Source of the DNA: Branchiostoma floridae
Lineage: Eukaryota > Chordata > Leptocardii > Amphioxiformes > Branchiostomatidae
Length of the DNA stretch: 64,000 nt
Direction: 5' to 3'
Assembly (NCBI RefSeq): GCF_000003815.2
Contig: NC_049980.1
Location: 12,669,075-12,733,074, forward strand
In this document: positions 14,201-27,300 of the stretch, one piece after another
Numbering within the stretch: the first letter of the stretch is position 1
How the letters are laid out: every line of letters begins with the position of its first letter
Notes under the pieces: model-generated
Told to the model about the DNA's origin: nothing
Database searches by the model: none
Seen by the model: only the letters and a program-made list of their open reading frames with translations
Translations under genes and position numbers: made by a program

Positions 14201-14503
14201 CTTTTACTTAAGTCACCTAAAAGGGCCACAGTGTAGGCATTTTCCACACAGATTTGTCCAGACTCGCCCGAGGGGCGCGCCAATAAACCAACGGTCGGAG
14301 AAAAGATGGCCTGTTTATGTCAGAATAGATAACAGATACATGGCGTATGGAAAGTTCAAGAATAATCGACCTAGACATCGTGACAAGAAAAAAGTTTGTT
14401 GAGACTTCGTTCATTACGCTATGATAGTTACATTCTGACGAAATATATCGAAGAAATGAGCTAAATTCCCCTACAAAACAACAAAGGCTGAACTCTGTCT
14501 CAC
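5252..14503. other. Long 5' intron of stathmin (inferred)
   Basis: About 9 kb with no open frame that I can tie to a protein family. Small features only: a perfect 18-bp palindrome at 8368-8385, a 15-bp tandem duplication (CCCACAAGTGACAG twice, 9112-9140), and a slightly GC-richer patch with an inverted CCAAT box near 10700. It is called an intron only because a good minus-strand donor sits at 14504 and the stathmin UTR exon at 5251 needs an upstream exon. Confidence 0.4.
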
Positions 14504-14660
14504 CTTCTGCGTTTGGCGGACACCTCCCGAATGCGTGAAATCGGCAAATCGTCTGTACAAAAAGCGCGGGAATGGCCTAAAGGCGTGCCATCACGTGATC
14601 AGTATAGGCCATATGATTGGTCTACTATTACAAGGGAGGAAAATAAGGTCTCTCATTGGT
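14504..14660 (-). promoter_or_regulatory. STMN: Probable stathmin first (non-coding) exon and promoter
   Basis: On the minus strand CGCAGAAG|GTGAGA at 14504 is a strong splice donor. Just upstream in that direction lie an E2F-like GCGCGGGAA (14564-14572), CACGTG (14592-14597) and two CCAAT boxes (ATTGG at 14616-14620 and 14655-14659). TTTGGCGG at 14512-14519 is also E2F-like. These suggest a proliferation-linked promoter, but the start site is not located and no transcript evidence is available. Confidence 0.45.
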
Positions 14661-15059
14661 CGATTATTTGCGAGGCATGTACAAACGTGTTATGCCCAGA
14701 GGGGAGGTTTATACTTTATATCAAATATTCAAAGCTTCAAGATCCCTGCTTCAAGATGTAGGTTTAAACTTAAAAACAATAATCACCAGTTAAGGATCTT
14801 TAGCTGAGAAAGAAGGAAGTTTTGCATCAAAGAAGAAACTTCCACTTTATAGATAGGGGTTGATGTTTCAATTAATTTATTGTTGAGAGTAGAGTAGAGT
14901 TAAATATCAGAATTGAATGATGAAGGGCACTTTAGCGGCAAATAAACTAAGATATTATGTTATCTTGAATATCTATGTTTGTGCTTAGTTGCCTTTTGGC
15001 GGTTATGAAAATATTACTTCTACCCTTTCAACAAGCAAGATGGACTTGCCTTCTCCTCA

Positions 15060-15276
15060 GCTGATCCAACATGGCGGCAAAATGAAAATGTTGGGGTGCG
15101 ACATAGAATCTTGTTGAGTTGTATGACACACCGGCCTGCCCTACAGACTCTGCTCGGTTTGCTGAGTTTGCTAGATCACTAAGGCACAACACAGTTCTCG
15201 GTAATTCTGTAGTTTTGCAACGCTATTGCCAGAGGAAGAAGAGAGGAAGAGAGAAAAAGACTGGAGAAGCAAAACC
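15060..15276 (+). promoter_or_regulatory. RTEL1: RTEL1 promoter/5' UTR
   Basis: AACATGGCGGC at 15069-15079 matches the YY1 consensus often found just after start sites. The coding ATG at 15277 follows about 200 bases later. Short upstream ATG frames occur (15071, and near 15122), so some translational control by uORFs is possible. The start site itself is inferred. Confidence 0.45.
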
Positions 15277-15378
15277 ATGGTGTTCTTGAAGGTCCGTGGT
15301 GTGGACGTGGAGTTCCCCTTCGAGCCCTACGCTTGCCAGCGGTCGTACATGGAGAAAGTCATCCAGTGTCTGCAGGAG
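15277..15378 (+). CDS. RTEL1: RTEL1 exon 1
   Basis: Encodes [20 protein letters not shown] onward to CLQE; matches the human start VDFPFQPYKCQ. Donor GAG|GTAAAC, phase 0. Confidence 0.95.
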
Positions 15379-18300
15379 GTAAACAATTTGATTTTGAGCA
15401 TGATCTCTACGTCAGTGGTAGAAATGTATAACGTTACGTAGTGTCGCCGACACAACAACAACAAGTGACAAAGAACAGTATCAGGGAACACATGATTTTC
15501 TTTCATATAACGTTTTAGCAAGGACGTTACGTCCTTGGTTTTAGGGACTCCGTTGGTTATTTTTGTTATGAACTCAACTTAACTAAAACTCGAGAATTCG
15601 CATTTTGAAAGAAGTTGCTTTCTTTATCACAAAATGACTTCCAAATGAATATTTAATTCAAAAGTCTTTATTGCTTAGTTGTCTAGGTTAGGTTTTGCTG
15701 TCACTTTGTTATTGTCTTTTTACTGTCACTTTGTTATTTTCACACACAATATGTTTACACACATTGCCAAGTTTTCAAATAATATTCAATCTCTACAAGT
15801 ACAACTGGATAAAAACAGATTTACTTCCGGACTTTTCAGGTGACATCCATCACTCTTCAGCTATCATCACTAGAACTAGATGAATGTCACTGGAAATATC
15901 CGGAATTAAATCTCCACTAGAACAGTGATAGATGTCACTCGAAACGTCCAGAAGTAAATCTCTAATTTCATCCAGTTGTAGAGATGTTTAACCTTCATAA
16001 CGTATTGCCAAGTTTTGAACTTGAAGGCTCCTTAAGCAGGCTTATTGCTTCAGTTCCTATTGTATAACTACTACTTAGTAGTATATATTATTATTATTTG
16101 AGGGGAGGGGAGTGAATAGAAAATATGGATTCGGGGTGGTACATGAGTAAAAATTAAATAACGTTAATATTGATATTACAATTTACATATAGCTTCTAGA
16201 AGTAGAGAACGGTTCAGGGTTCTCCCCAGAATTTTTTAGTATAGTGGAGGGGATGGCATAAATTACCCGAACCAACGCGCTGCACTTTCATGGAAATAAG
16301 TTCATTTTGCAATGACAGAGGGTGTCAAATACTACAAGTATAATATATCATAGTGATTCCTTTGTTGTGAAGTGGCAAAACGACTATTGTTTTGGTCATC
16401 GCCCATTCAGAAGTTTTTTCGCAGACAAAAACATTGCCAACTGGAAGAGTGATGCCCCTTGGCACAAAAATCTGTGAATTTTCATTAAGCAAAACTAACC
16501 AAGAAAATAGGGAAGAAACACACTAAATTTCAAAAGTAGTGTAGTAGAGCTGGGCTAGGAGTATAGTGGAGGGCCTCCCTTATTCCATACTCTGGGGAGG
16601 ACTCTGCCGGTTACACCCAGAGTTCCCTGTGCTGAAGTGCAAGGAAACTCAGTTCACTCTCATTCTATTACAAAACTCTCACAGACTTTCAGCCATTGCA
16701 TTACAAAATTGTATTTGTAGGATTTTCTTGTGTGGTGATAGCATATACTTTGTATCACTCAGTTTTGACTGCAGGCTCTCTTTCTAAATCCAGTGGTAGA
16801 ATAATATGATATAATCTTTCCAAATGCCAGACCAAATCTCTCAGTCCCACAGTATACATGACTGTGCTGTTGGTTATAACTTTTTGTTACTGTCTATGAA
16901 GCCTGGCAGTACTGTTGTTCATTAGTTGTTGCCATACAAATGTACTGTGTGTGATTGTAAAGCATTTATTATAGATATTCCATGTAACGTTATATATACA
17001 TGTACTTCCACTTTTTTTGAAATTTGAACCTCCACTTTGTTTCTCAATTCTAAAATTAATTCAATTCTAAAATTTCATTTTCTTTTTGGGTTGAACTTGA
17101 ATAATCAATTGATAAGAGAATATGAAATAATTACGGACACACAAGGACACAAACAGACAGACACATGGAAAACAAAACATCCTTCCAGAGAGGAAAACTT
17201 GAGCCCTAAACCCATGGCAAAAAATAGACATTCAGCTCCTGGTTCAAGGCTAGAATATTTCAATACACAAACTGCCAGTGCTGCCTTCAGGGAAATCTGA
17301 CAAAGCTGGGGACGTGGAGGGAATATCACTGGGTAAAGCCTTATTGATTGTACTTGTGGGCCAGACAGGTTATTAACCTGTCGTAAGGTTTCCTTTGGAT
17401 CATGTGATTGAAGTTTGACGCTTGGGGAATTTGAAATTAGTATCATACTTCTAAGAAAATATGTAGTCTTGTCAAGTTTTTGATTAAGGACCATAGGTAA
17501 ATTACTTTGCTTCAAAACTCTTTGCAAGCAACTACATATATATGTGACATGTATGAGTGCTTATTTACAAGTCCTTTAATTATCAAACTGGTCTTTTCAT
17601 CTTTTGTAATGAGAGCCTTTTCTATGCTTGGAAAAGAACACATATTTTTATACATATTTAATGTCGCAGAAGAGATTGGGATCCAGGAGAATTCAGAAAT
17701 CTCCTAGGAGAGATTGAAATTCTACAAAAATGCTGAAGCCTGTGCTGTATTACTTGTTTGAAGCCATAGACTTTTTAGTAAAGTACTGTTATACACTACA
17801 TCTACATGTTAAAGTATCAGAAAAAAATGATAAAGACTTCTGTTGTATTAGTAGATTATTTTGTTTTACTTGATAGAAATTTGAAGTTAAGTATCTACTA
17901 CTAGTAAGGTACAGCTGGTGATTACATTTAAGTGTTAGAAAAAGGATAAATCCTTTGAAAATTTATTGTATTGTTTGAAACATTAAATTTGTTTGATTTG
18001 AGATTTAGCTTATAGTCATACTAGTAGACTAAAGTACTGTTGTACAGTGAATAACATACAATGCATGAAGTATTTTAAATTTAAAAAGAAATCAATTTTA
18101 GTCTCTCCTAGGGGAAATTGGGATTCCAATCTCTCCCAGGAGATTTCCGAATTCTCTTTGATTCCAATCTCCACTTTGACATATATCTTAAACTTAGTTA
18201 AAGTTACAGATTATGTAGAGAATAGTGAAGTGAAATTACCAAAGACTCTGAATTTAAAGACTAGAACTCTGAAGAAAATGGTTTATACCCAGTCTTCCAT

Positions 18301-21300
18301 GTATTATTTTCCCAGGGCACCAATGGAGTTTTGGAGAGTCCCACAGGAACGGGCAAGACCCTGTGCCTCCTCTGTGCTACCCTTGCCTGGCGTTCAGCAT
18401 ATGTGGCCAAAATGCAGTTTGAAGGACTGAAGCAACAATTTACAAAAGATGAGGATGGACAGTCTACATATGGGGAACTGCTGGCCAACCAGTTAGGAGG
18501 GGCAGCTGGCTGGGGAAACACTGAGCAAGCTGGTAGGAAAATTCATTTTCATCTTTGACATAATGCACATACCCTAGTGTAAATGCTTGGTTCAAATTCT
18601 CTTCACCTTAAGTCAGGAATCCTTAAAGAAATGGATGTTCTATTACTGTATATAGTCAAAGCCACATGTAGTAAGCTAGCACCCAACAAATGAATATGAT
18701 TCAACTAGAGAAAGGACCTGATTCAGATTTATTTGGTATCACAACTTCTGAACATTATAAATTTACATAAGACTTGTATGTCACATGACCTAGTTTTGTG
18801 TACACATGCCTGTACAATACTGTACATCTCTTTGTAGTATGAATTATAGTACAATGGGTTCATACATCATGCTCTTTAGATTAGACTACAAGCTTTGCCA
18901 GTACATGTAATTGCAAATTTACAATACTGTAAGTGCATTTAAGTTCGGGGGGATTTAATTTTGCGGTAGCAGGAAAAAGAACTTTTCACGGTGGTTTTAA
19001 GTTTGCGGTAGCGACATGCACTGTAGTTTCTTACTGCTATGGAATAATGTTCGCGGTTTATTTAAATTTGCGGTGAAGCAACCACCGCGAAAACCGTGAA
19101 CATTAATCCACCGCGAAAGTTTCTGCATTTACAGTACTATTCTGAACACTGTTCACATCTACCTAGCTTATAGTGGAATTTTCTTTTTCAAGAACATGGT
19201 AAGTATGCATCCTGAAAAACTGCAAGGCCTAGCTGTGTCAAACATTGAATGAATCCCTGCCATGGTGAGAAAATGATGTAGCCATTACCTGGCTTCTGAC
19301 CGCAGGATTCGCGGCGATATGTGCATAATCCCCTATCAATATTGCTGGTAAGGAGTGCAGTGCACTGTACATGGAGGTGATATATGGGAGTGTCTAGACC
19401 CTGGTCTATTTACAATGTTGGCCGCTGACCCAGCGTGCATGCTGTAATTTGGCAGTAACGTTAGGGATATGAATCACAAGTCAATAATGGCTCTACACAA
19501 CATATCTGGATACCCGAGATCAACTTTAATCAGCTGCGCATGGACCGAGGAAGATTGCTCCTCAAAGATTAGGGCAATTGTCTTGAAGGGTGCTATCTTT
19601 CTAGGTAGGAGGATAGATGTTGAAGTGGAGTGGAATTTTCAAATGTGTCCTTATCAGAAGTCTTCAAACATTTTAGCTGAGAGTCAAGATTTACACAGGA
19701 TATGAATCGTATGATATAATATGATGGATAGTAGATATATATCAGATACACACACTGTACACGCAGTGACAGGATCATTTTTTTTTCAACCTATTATTGG
19801 TATTAACAATCCGGATAGTGAGTGTGTGGGTGATTTCTGCTTGAGCAATGTCAGCTTAAATGTGCTGGGTGACTCAGTCATGTGTAAATGGCTATTGAAA
19901 GTTACCCAGCTACAATTTGGAAAAGCTGTTCAAATTTAGTGTTGAAGGCAATAATTCTAGTTGTTTTTCTTCACACTGCCTGCTTTCTGATTTCTACTCT
20001 AAGACTTTCATTTGAAATAGCCATTACTCATTTGAAGTAATCATTGCACATTTTCCTCTTGTCTTGTTTATACATGTAGCTGGTCCCTTTATGGAGATAC
20101 CAAAGATAATCTATGCCTCCCGCACCCACTCTCAACTGTCACAGGCAGTGGCTGAACTGAAGAATACTTCCTACAGGTGGGCATTATATCCATTGTTATA
20201 ATGTACCTAAATTTGGTACATGTAATACGAAAAAAGAGGGCAGTTATTTTTTTCATGCTTTTCAGAATCTATTCTTCCTTGCAAGTATACATGACACTGC
20301 CAAGACTGTGTTACATGTAAGTCTTGTATTTTCCTCAGCAACCTGAAAGTTTGCATTCTTGGGTCCAGAGAGCAACTGTGTATACATCCTGAGGTACAGG
20401 AACAGACTAACAACTCCACAAAGGTTAGTACGTATACTAGGAGAAGGAGCAAAACTTACATACATGTTATACAGTAAATGTTCAACATTTTGAAGTTCAA
20501 ATAATTTCAGGGTCAATCCATGAAGAAAAGCAGGTTTATGATAAGAGTTTTTGGTAAGTATCTCATGTTGTGCACTCTTTTGTTCTCTGCACCTAAATTC
20601 GTGGATTTAGTAGTCTAGCTGTAATATTGCTTTACTGCACTGTTCACAGTGAAGTTGCAGTCTCTAATTTTACAACAATTATTTTTTGTAAAAATGGCTT
20701 ATTTCAGACATTGAATACTGCATTTTAAAGATATCAAGTGGTATCTAACTAGTAAAACTGTTAATGAGCATTGTGAAATCATATAGAATGATCACATTCT
20801 TTACAGTCATAGTTGCATGCAAATGAGACATGATTATTATTGCACACACTGTACATGTACAACTTATCATTCACATGTTGAGTGCTGATCAGGCCTCCAA
20901 TACAAATGTAGACCTACTGGAATGAAGAGTGCAATGTGTCAAACGTTAGGTTGATTTATTGATCATGTAGTAACTTTTGATGACATTTTAAATTTTTTGC
21001 TGAAAAGTGATGTTTCCAAATAATGGTAAGGATTACAACATCATTTTGGAAAGAATGCAAAAATCAATTGATCATCACAATATTTTAAAGGCTAGCTCCA
21101 CAACTGGATACAATACTGCGATTATGTCCAGATGTTTCAGTGACATCTATCACTCTTTTGTCAGTGTCACTATAGACTAAACGGTTTGATGCTGAAATAG
21201 ATCATGCACTCTCAGTATAATCCAGTAGTATAGGGATTGAACATTCTCTTAAGTATTCAGCTAAATTTCTAACCTTCATTCAGAATCTTTTAATCTTAAA

Positions 21301-24300
21301 AGTTGTTCGTCCTTAGTTGGATTTTGGAGAATTTTGAAAATTTATGGCCACCTCAGTCTATTAAACATGAATGCGACACACGGTTTGGTCAACTGGTCAT
21401 GTAACAGGTCAGAAGAGCCATTTATATCGTCTCCACCTTATTCTGTTCCACATTGGTCTCCTTATCACTGTTACACAGGCACCATTCTGAAGGGAAATTT
21501 ATAGTTCCTGCACAATTCAGTTGGCAGTTAAAATGTCACTGGCAGCAGGAAATGACGAAATACGGGTACTGCATATACCAGTTGTTCAAAAAGGAGTAAA
21601 TCGAAATGTCATTTAACATGTAAAGTAGATTTATTTTTCAATCATTGTAGCATAATTTGATAACTACAGCCTTTATGCATTGAGTGACTGAATGTCCTCT
21701 TTTCTAGAAACTAAGATCCATTGTGTTTGTTACTATAAAGATTCATTAAGACATCTCACATACAGAACATCAAGGAAAAAAGGCAACACAAGAGATGTTG
21801 ACATAGAATAATGTTGTTCACTGAAGATTTGTTGACTGTTGCCCACCCACAAATTTTGCATTTAAATCTTCATGGTTTGAAGACTGTTTCCTTGGTGATT
21901 ATGACTGCCTCCAATAAATCCCTGTCATGCTTTGAATTCTAAAGCATGTTCCTGACTGTGAGAGGATCAACATTATGGATTTCATGGATGGATACGTGTG
22001 CTGTAAGCAATGGAACCATAATTGGATGAAAATTCATGGTGGATGTAGAATATTATGCTCTATGTACCTGCACATGTATACATTTAAACATTTCTATTAC
22101 TGTATGTGTAATAGAAATGTTTTGTGCTATTATTATGATTTTAATAGTGTGTGGTACATTATGCCATGACATTCAGTACATTATAACTTCAAAAATTTAC
22201 ATACTGTGGGCCATTTTTCTGTCTTGCAAATTAAACAGCACACTGTCTATGATACTGAACACACTATCCTTGGTACTACTGTACTTGCTACCCATTATAC
22301 AGAATGCGTTGTCTATGGCCGTGCTGAATGTATATTCAGTTCTTGGTCCTGAACACACAGTCTTTGGTACTCAACACACAGTCTATGTTCCTGAACACAC
22401 TGTCCTTGGTTCTGAACTCACAGTCTATGGTCATGAACCTACAGTCTATGGTCCTGAACACACAGTCTATGGTCCTGAACACACTGCCCTTGGTACTGAA
22501 GCCCTGAACACACAGTCTATGGTCCTGAACCAACAGTCTAAAGGTTATGAACACACAGTCTATGGTCCTGAACCTACAGTCTAAAGGTTATGAACACACA
22601 GTCTATGGCCCTGAACACACAGGCTATGGTCCTTAACACACTGTCCTTGGTACTGAACACACTGTCCTTGAAACTGAACACACTGTCCTTGGTACTAAAC
22701 ACACTGTCCTTGGTACTGAACACACAGTCTATGGTTCTGAACACACTGTCCTTGGTACTGAACACTCAGTCTATGGTTTTGAACACACTGTCCTTGGTAC
22801 TGAACACACAGTCTATGGTTCTGAACACACTGTCCTTGGTACTGAACACACAGTCTATGGTTCTGAACACACTGTCCTTGGTACTAAACACACTGTCCTT
22901 GGTACTGAACACACAGTCTATGGTTTTGAAAACACTGTCCATGGTACTGAACACACAGTCTATGGTTCTGAACACACTGTCCTTGGTACTGAACACACAG
23001 TCTATGGTTTTGAACACACTATCCTTGGTACTGAACACACAGTCTATGGTTCTGAACACACTGTCCTTGGTACTGAACACACAGTCTATGGTTCTGAACA
23101 CACTGTCCTTGGTACTGAACACACAGTCTATGGTTCTGAACACTCTGTCCTTGGTACTGAACACACAGTCTATGGTTTTGAACACACTGTCCTTGGTACT
23201 GAACACACAGTCTATGGCTTGAATACACAGGCTTTGGTACTTAACAAACTGTTCATGGTACTGAACACACAGTCTATGGTCCTGAAAACACTGTCCTTGG
23301 TACTGAACATACAGTCTATGGTCCTGAAAACACTGTCCTTGGTACTGAACACACAGTCTATGGTCCTGAACACACTGTCCTTGGTACTGTCTGAACACAC
23401 ACTGTCCTGGGTACTGTGCACACTGTCTTTGGTATTGAACACACTGTTCTCGGTAGTGAGGTATATTGTTTGCAACAAACATAATTTCCAACTTCATTTT
23501 CCTAGCTGTCCTTCTGTGTTGAGACAGAAAAGGGCAGCAAGGAAAACATGATAAATTTGCTTTCCCATAATCTGCTTGGAGATTAAAGCATACACTTACA
23601 CCCCTACTATACAGTACATACAACTTTTCTCTCTCCATTCCACAGGTTCACATGTGCAAGGCAAAGACGTCTTCTCGACTCTGTACCTTTTACAACAACT
23701 TGGATGGCAAGTTTGCTTAATTTTTTTGGCATTGCATTTTATTTAAGATTCTTAGACATTTTACTCTTCAGAGAGCAAACAGCATGAGCAGTTTATTTGA
23801 TGATAATGATTTCTATTTGCAATCACATGCCCAAAGTTTAATTGCAAAAAAAACACAATGTATACAATAATATAGAAAGGTAAATATCTAGTCAACATTA
23901 ACTGTTCTACATTGAATGATGTTTCTATATAAATACATGTACAGCATTGAGAGGGTGACTTCTTTTGTTGAGACAGTGTAATGAATAGTCACACGACTTC
24001 AATGATATGTGGGTTTTGCTATGTAAGTAGAAATGTATTTTTTTTTTTTAGGTTGTTTAGATGGTGAAAACTCGACAAGGCTGTGGTATACATTGTACAT
24101 ATCTATTTCAAAGAGCCTATCAGTATTTCTGTCAGTCTCATCATCAGAACATTGACAAATGACACATGATTACTTGGTTTGATTTTGGAAGAAATTGGGA
24201 TTTTTTTTTACTTTTATCTTGATGTCTTGACCTTCCTTCTCCAGAAAAGAAAAGTGAGAAAGAGTTCACAGAGGCTCCTCTGGACATTGAAGACCTGGTC

Positions 24301-27300
24301 AAAGTAGGCAAAAAACACAAGTGAGTGAACTTTTCTTGAACGCAATATATTGAAATAATAACTCGTGACTTTTAAAACTTTTAAAATCCTTTCTATGTAT
24401 TGGGGCTATTTTCTGTCAAATCCATGAGGTGAAAATATGATGATGCATGTATTATGTAGATAAGATTAAAAAGGCTAATAAATGGATTTTTCACTTTATC
24501 GGCTTAGTTCTCTGGACTAAAAGCTTGCGGGCCCATAGCAATTAGACTCTAATAAATTGCCCTCACACCAGAGGCAATCTGTTATGAATTCGTGAGCCTA
24601 TGCTGTCTTTGCATTCTTAATCTAACATGATTATTGTGGCTGTCTCTGTAGTGTTTGTATAAAGAAATGTCTGCTCTCTTTTATCTGAAATCCAGCTGAG
24701 TCAGATTTGATACATCCCCAGAGTAATGAATCACAATTTTCTCTGACTTTGTCATCCTTGATTCAGCACTTTTTTTGGGCATTATTAGAATATTGACTGA
24801 TGAGAGATGGGGTATGATTAGTCTTCTTCATTTTCTGTGAGTTATTGCAAAGGATATGAATGTATGTGCCATGTATGTGCAATGTGTAGCATTCATCATT
24901 GAAGAATTGCATTTTTGTAATGTGTATCCAAAAATTATATAAATATCGTTAGGGATCAAGAAATGTTTCTATATGCAATATCCTTTGATTCCATATGAAT
25001 TCATCAAGCTATTGCTCTAGCTGTTCTTGTGCTTCCTAATGGAAGTAACACTTGTCTTCTATAATGCCATATCATTAAATCCTAAAATATTAGATGGCAG
25101 TAGTTTAATACTTTGTAAAAGGAGAAGCAGAAAGATTGATTAGTTCTGGCCTGTATGGTTTGGCTTTTGGGTGCCTGTGGGAATATTAGACTCAAGCCTA
25201 TTATTGGTGACATAATGGTTCAAAGGAACGATAACTCCTCATCTCAATAGGGTTATCTAGTTTGACATGCAAGCATTCAGGTATTGACCAAAGCAAAACC
25301 AATGTAATTGTTTAGGGGGGTTTTGAATAATGACAAATTGATGATCAAATTTTCCTGTAGCAGAGGTAAGGAATAAAGTACTTTTCTGCCTTTTCTTTCA
25401 GCTGCTGCAAGTTCTCTTACAAAAAATACATTTAAGATTCCTAATGTAGGCTGAAGAATCACCAACTTCCCCTTTACATAATGCTTAGCAATTTGAAAAT
25501 TATTAGTATTACTATTAGTTAATAGTACTTTTACCTGGTTTCATCTGGACTAAAATACATTATGTTTATGTTACATGCAGGGTCTGCCCCTATTTCATGG
25601 CGCGGGAGCTGAAGTCATCTGCTGACATCATATTCATGCCTTACAACTACCTACTGGACCCAAAGGTGCTCTTGTTTTTAATCACCTGATCATGAGTGAT
25701 TAGTGAAAAAAACAATTGAACATCAAATCAGCTCACACTTAAAGGCAGTGACCAAACATTTGATATATTGCAAAATGAATTTTAAAGATGTATTTTTATA
25801 TGTTTTGTTATCTTTTAAATCATACTTATTTTGCATCATACTCCAATTATAACATCAAGGGACACGCATATCAAATTTTCAAGGTACGCTGTCTAGTGCC
25901 AGTAGTGGAAAGGGGGCTTACAAATAGTAATATGGACCAACCCCATAGTGCAGCATTTTGAGACAAGCCCTGCTTCCTCCAGACAGATTAGTTTGCAGGC
26001 AAGGGAGCGCAGATTGACATCATCGGATCAATACCCAGGCCCCATTTATCAGATGACAGTAAGACTGCAGATGAATCTATCATTCTTGGCACATATCTGC
26101 CCTTTTGGACCGGGGCATACAATTTTTACATGTTCATTTAAAAAATATATGCCTTTTCTCAATACTCACAGCCTTTATTACTCACTTTGTATGCAAGGTG
26201 TGGTCCTTAGTGAAAGTGCTTGGCTGCAATCCTGTACTTTTAGAATCTCTCTGTGAAAACCAACCTATTTTATGGGTAATCTGCGCACATTTAGTACAGT
26301 GCTTGCCCTATATGAGGTACATTTTCGTAGTCATTAGCTATATCGTATGTAAGGCACCGTATTCTCAGCTTGCATTACATGTAGGTAATGAATGTGCAGT
26401 CTGGCTTTCTATAGCCCTGTACTGCTGGGCTGAAAAATTACCACATGTGCAGACTTTGAAATTAAAAAGGCATGAACAGTTTAATCTGAGGAAATTTCTT
26501 TTACCTTCTGAGGAGAATCTTAATACACCCAAGCAATAGGTCGAGCTTGCAAATAGTGTTTTACATCCAATTTGGTATGTTATTTACTCAAAGTGGACCA
26601 AGGCTTTTTAGGTGACGTTTACAATGCATTTTAGTGGCCATTCTGCTTAGGCATGCTGCATGAGGCATCACCCTATATGTCCAGAGCCTATCCCTATGCT
26701 CTCTGGCGTGCAGTAACTGAGAGCAGAAGACCCATCAATGGATGGGATAGTAATCCACCGCAGTTTAACCCTGAGTATAGGACAACCGGTACCCAATTCC
26801 AACAGCACCCAGTAAACTGGGATAACCATGTGTATGATATGTAAATCAAGGATGGAATTGCAAGCGCTTCACTGATATGTCTGTCTTCTTGTTCCATAAA
26901 GTAAAATCCAATGGCTGTTCTGCATACATGTAAATTGCCGATGCTTTCCAGTTAGTCACGTATGTCCTGCACACCATTACCGGCGGATTCAGCTATTGCA
27001 TACACCATTAGGGAGGAGAGTATGTTGGCCAGACGGGGATAATGTTCCTCACCGTCTGGTGGTTTGTGATGGCAAAGTGCACTGTACAAGAAATAATGAC
27101 ACGCACATACAATGTGGTACATAATGCAGAACAAATGGACATCTTTAGACATATGGCTCTCATGGGTAACTGAAGTTTTGTCCTCATTGCAGTCACGGAA
27201 GGCACACAGCGTGGATCTTAAGAGTCACATTGTAGTGTTTGATGAGGCCCACAACTTGGTAAGTTGTTCCAATCTCTCAAACTTCTTAGGATCAAACATA

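Noticed and set aside
17105-17527. 140-codon minus-strand frame in RTEL1 intron 1
   Set aside because: Translation shows no known domain and the frame crosses ordinary intron sequence.
22590-23222. 210-codon plus-strand frame and 290-codon minus-strand frame over the minisatellite
   Set aside because: Both arise because the 21-bp unit is a multiple of three without stops. They lie in an RTEL1 intron and translate to pure 7-residue repeats.
26105-26539. 144-codon plus-strand frame in RTEL1 intron 7
   Set aside because: No recognisable motif; intron location and lack of splice or promoter signals.
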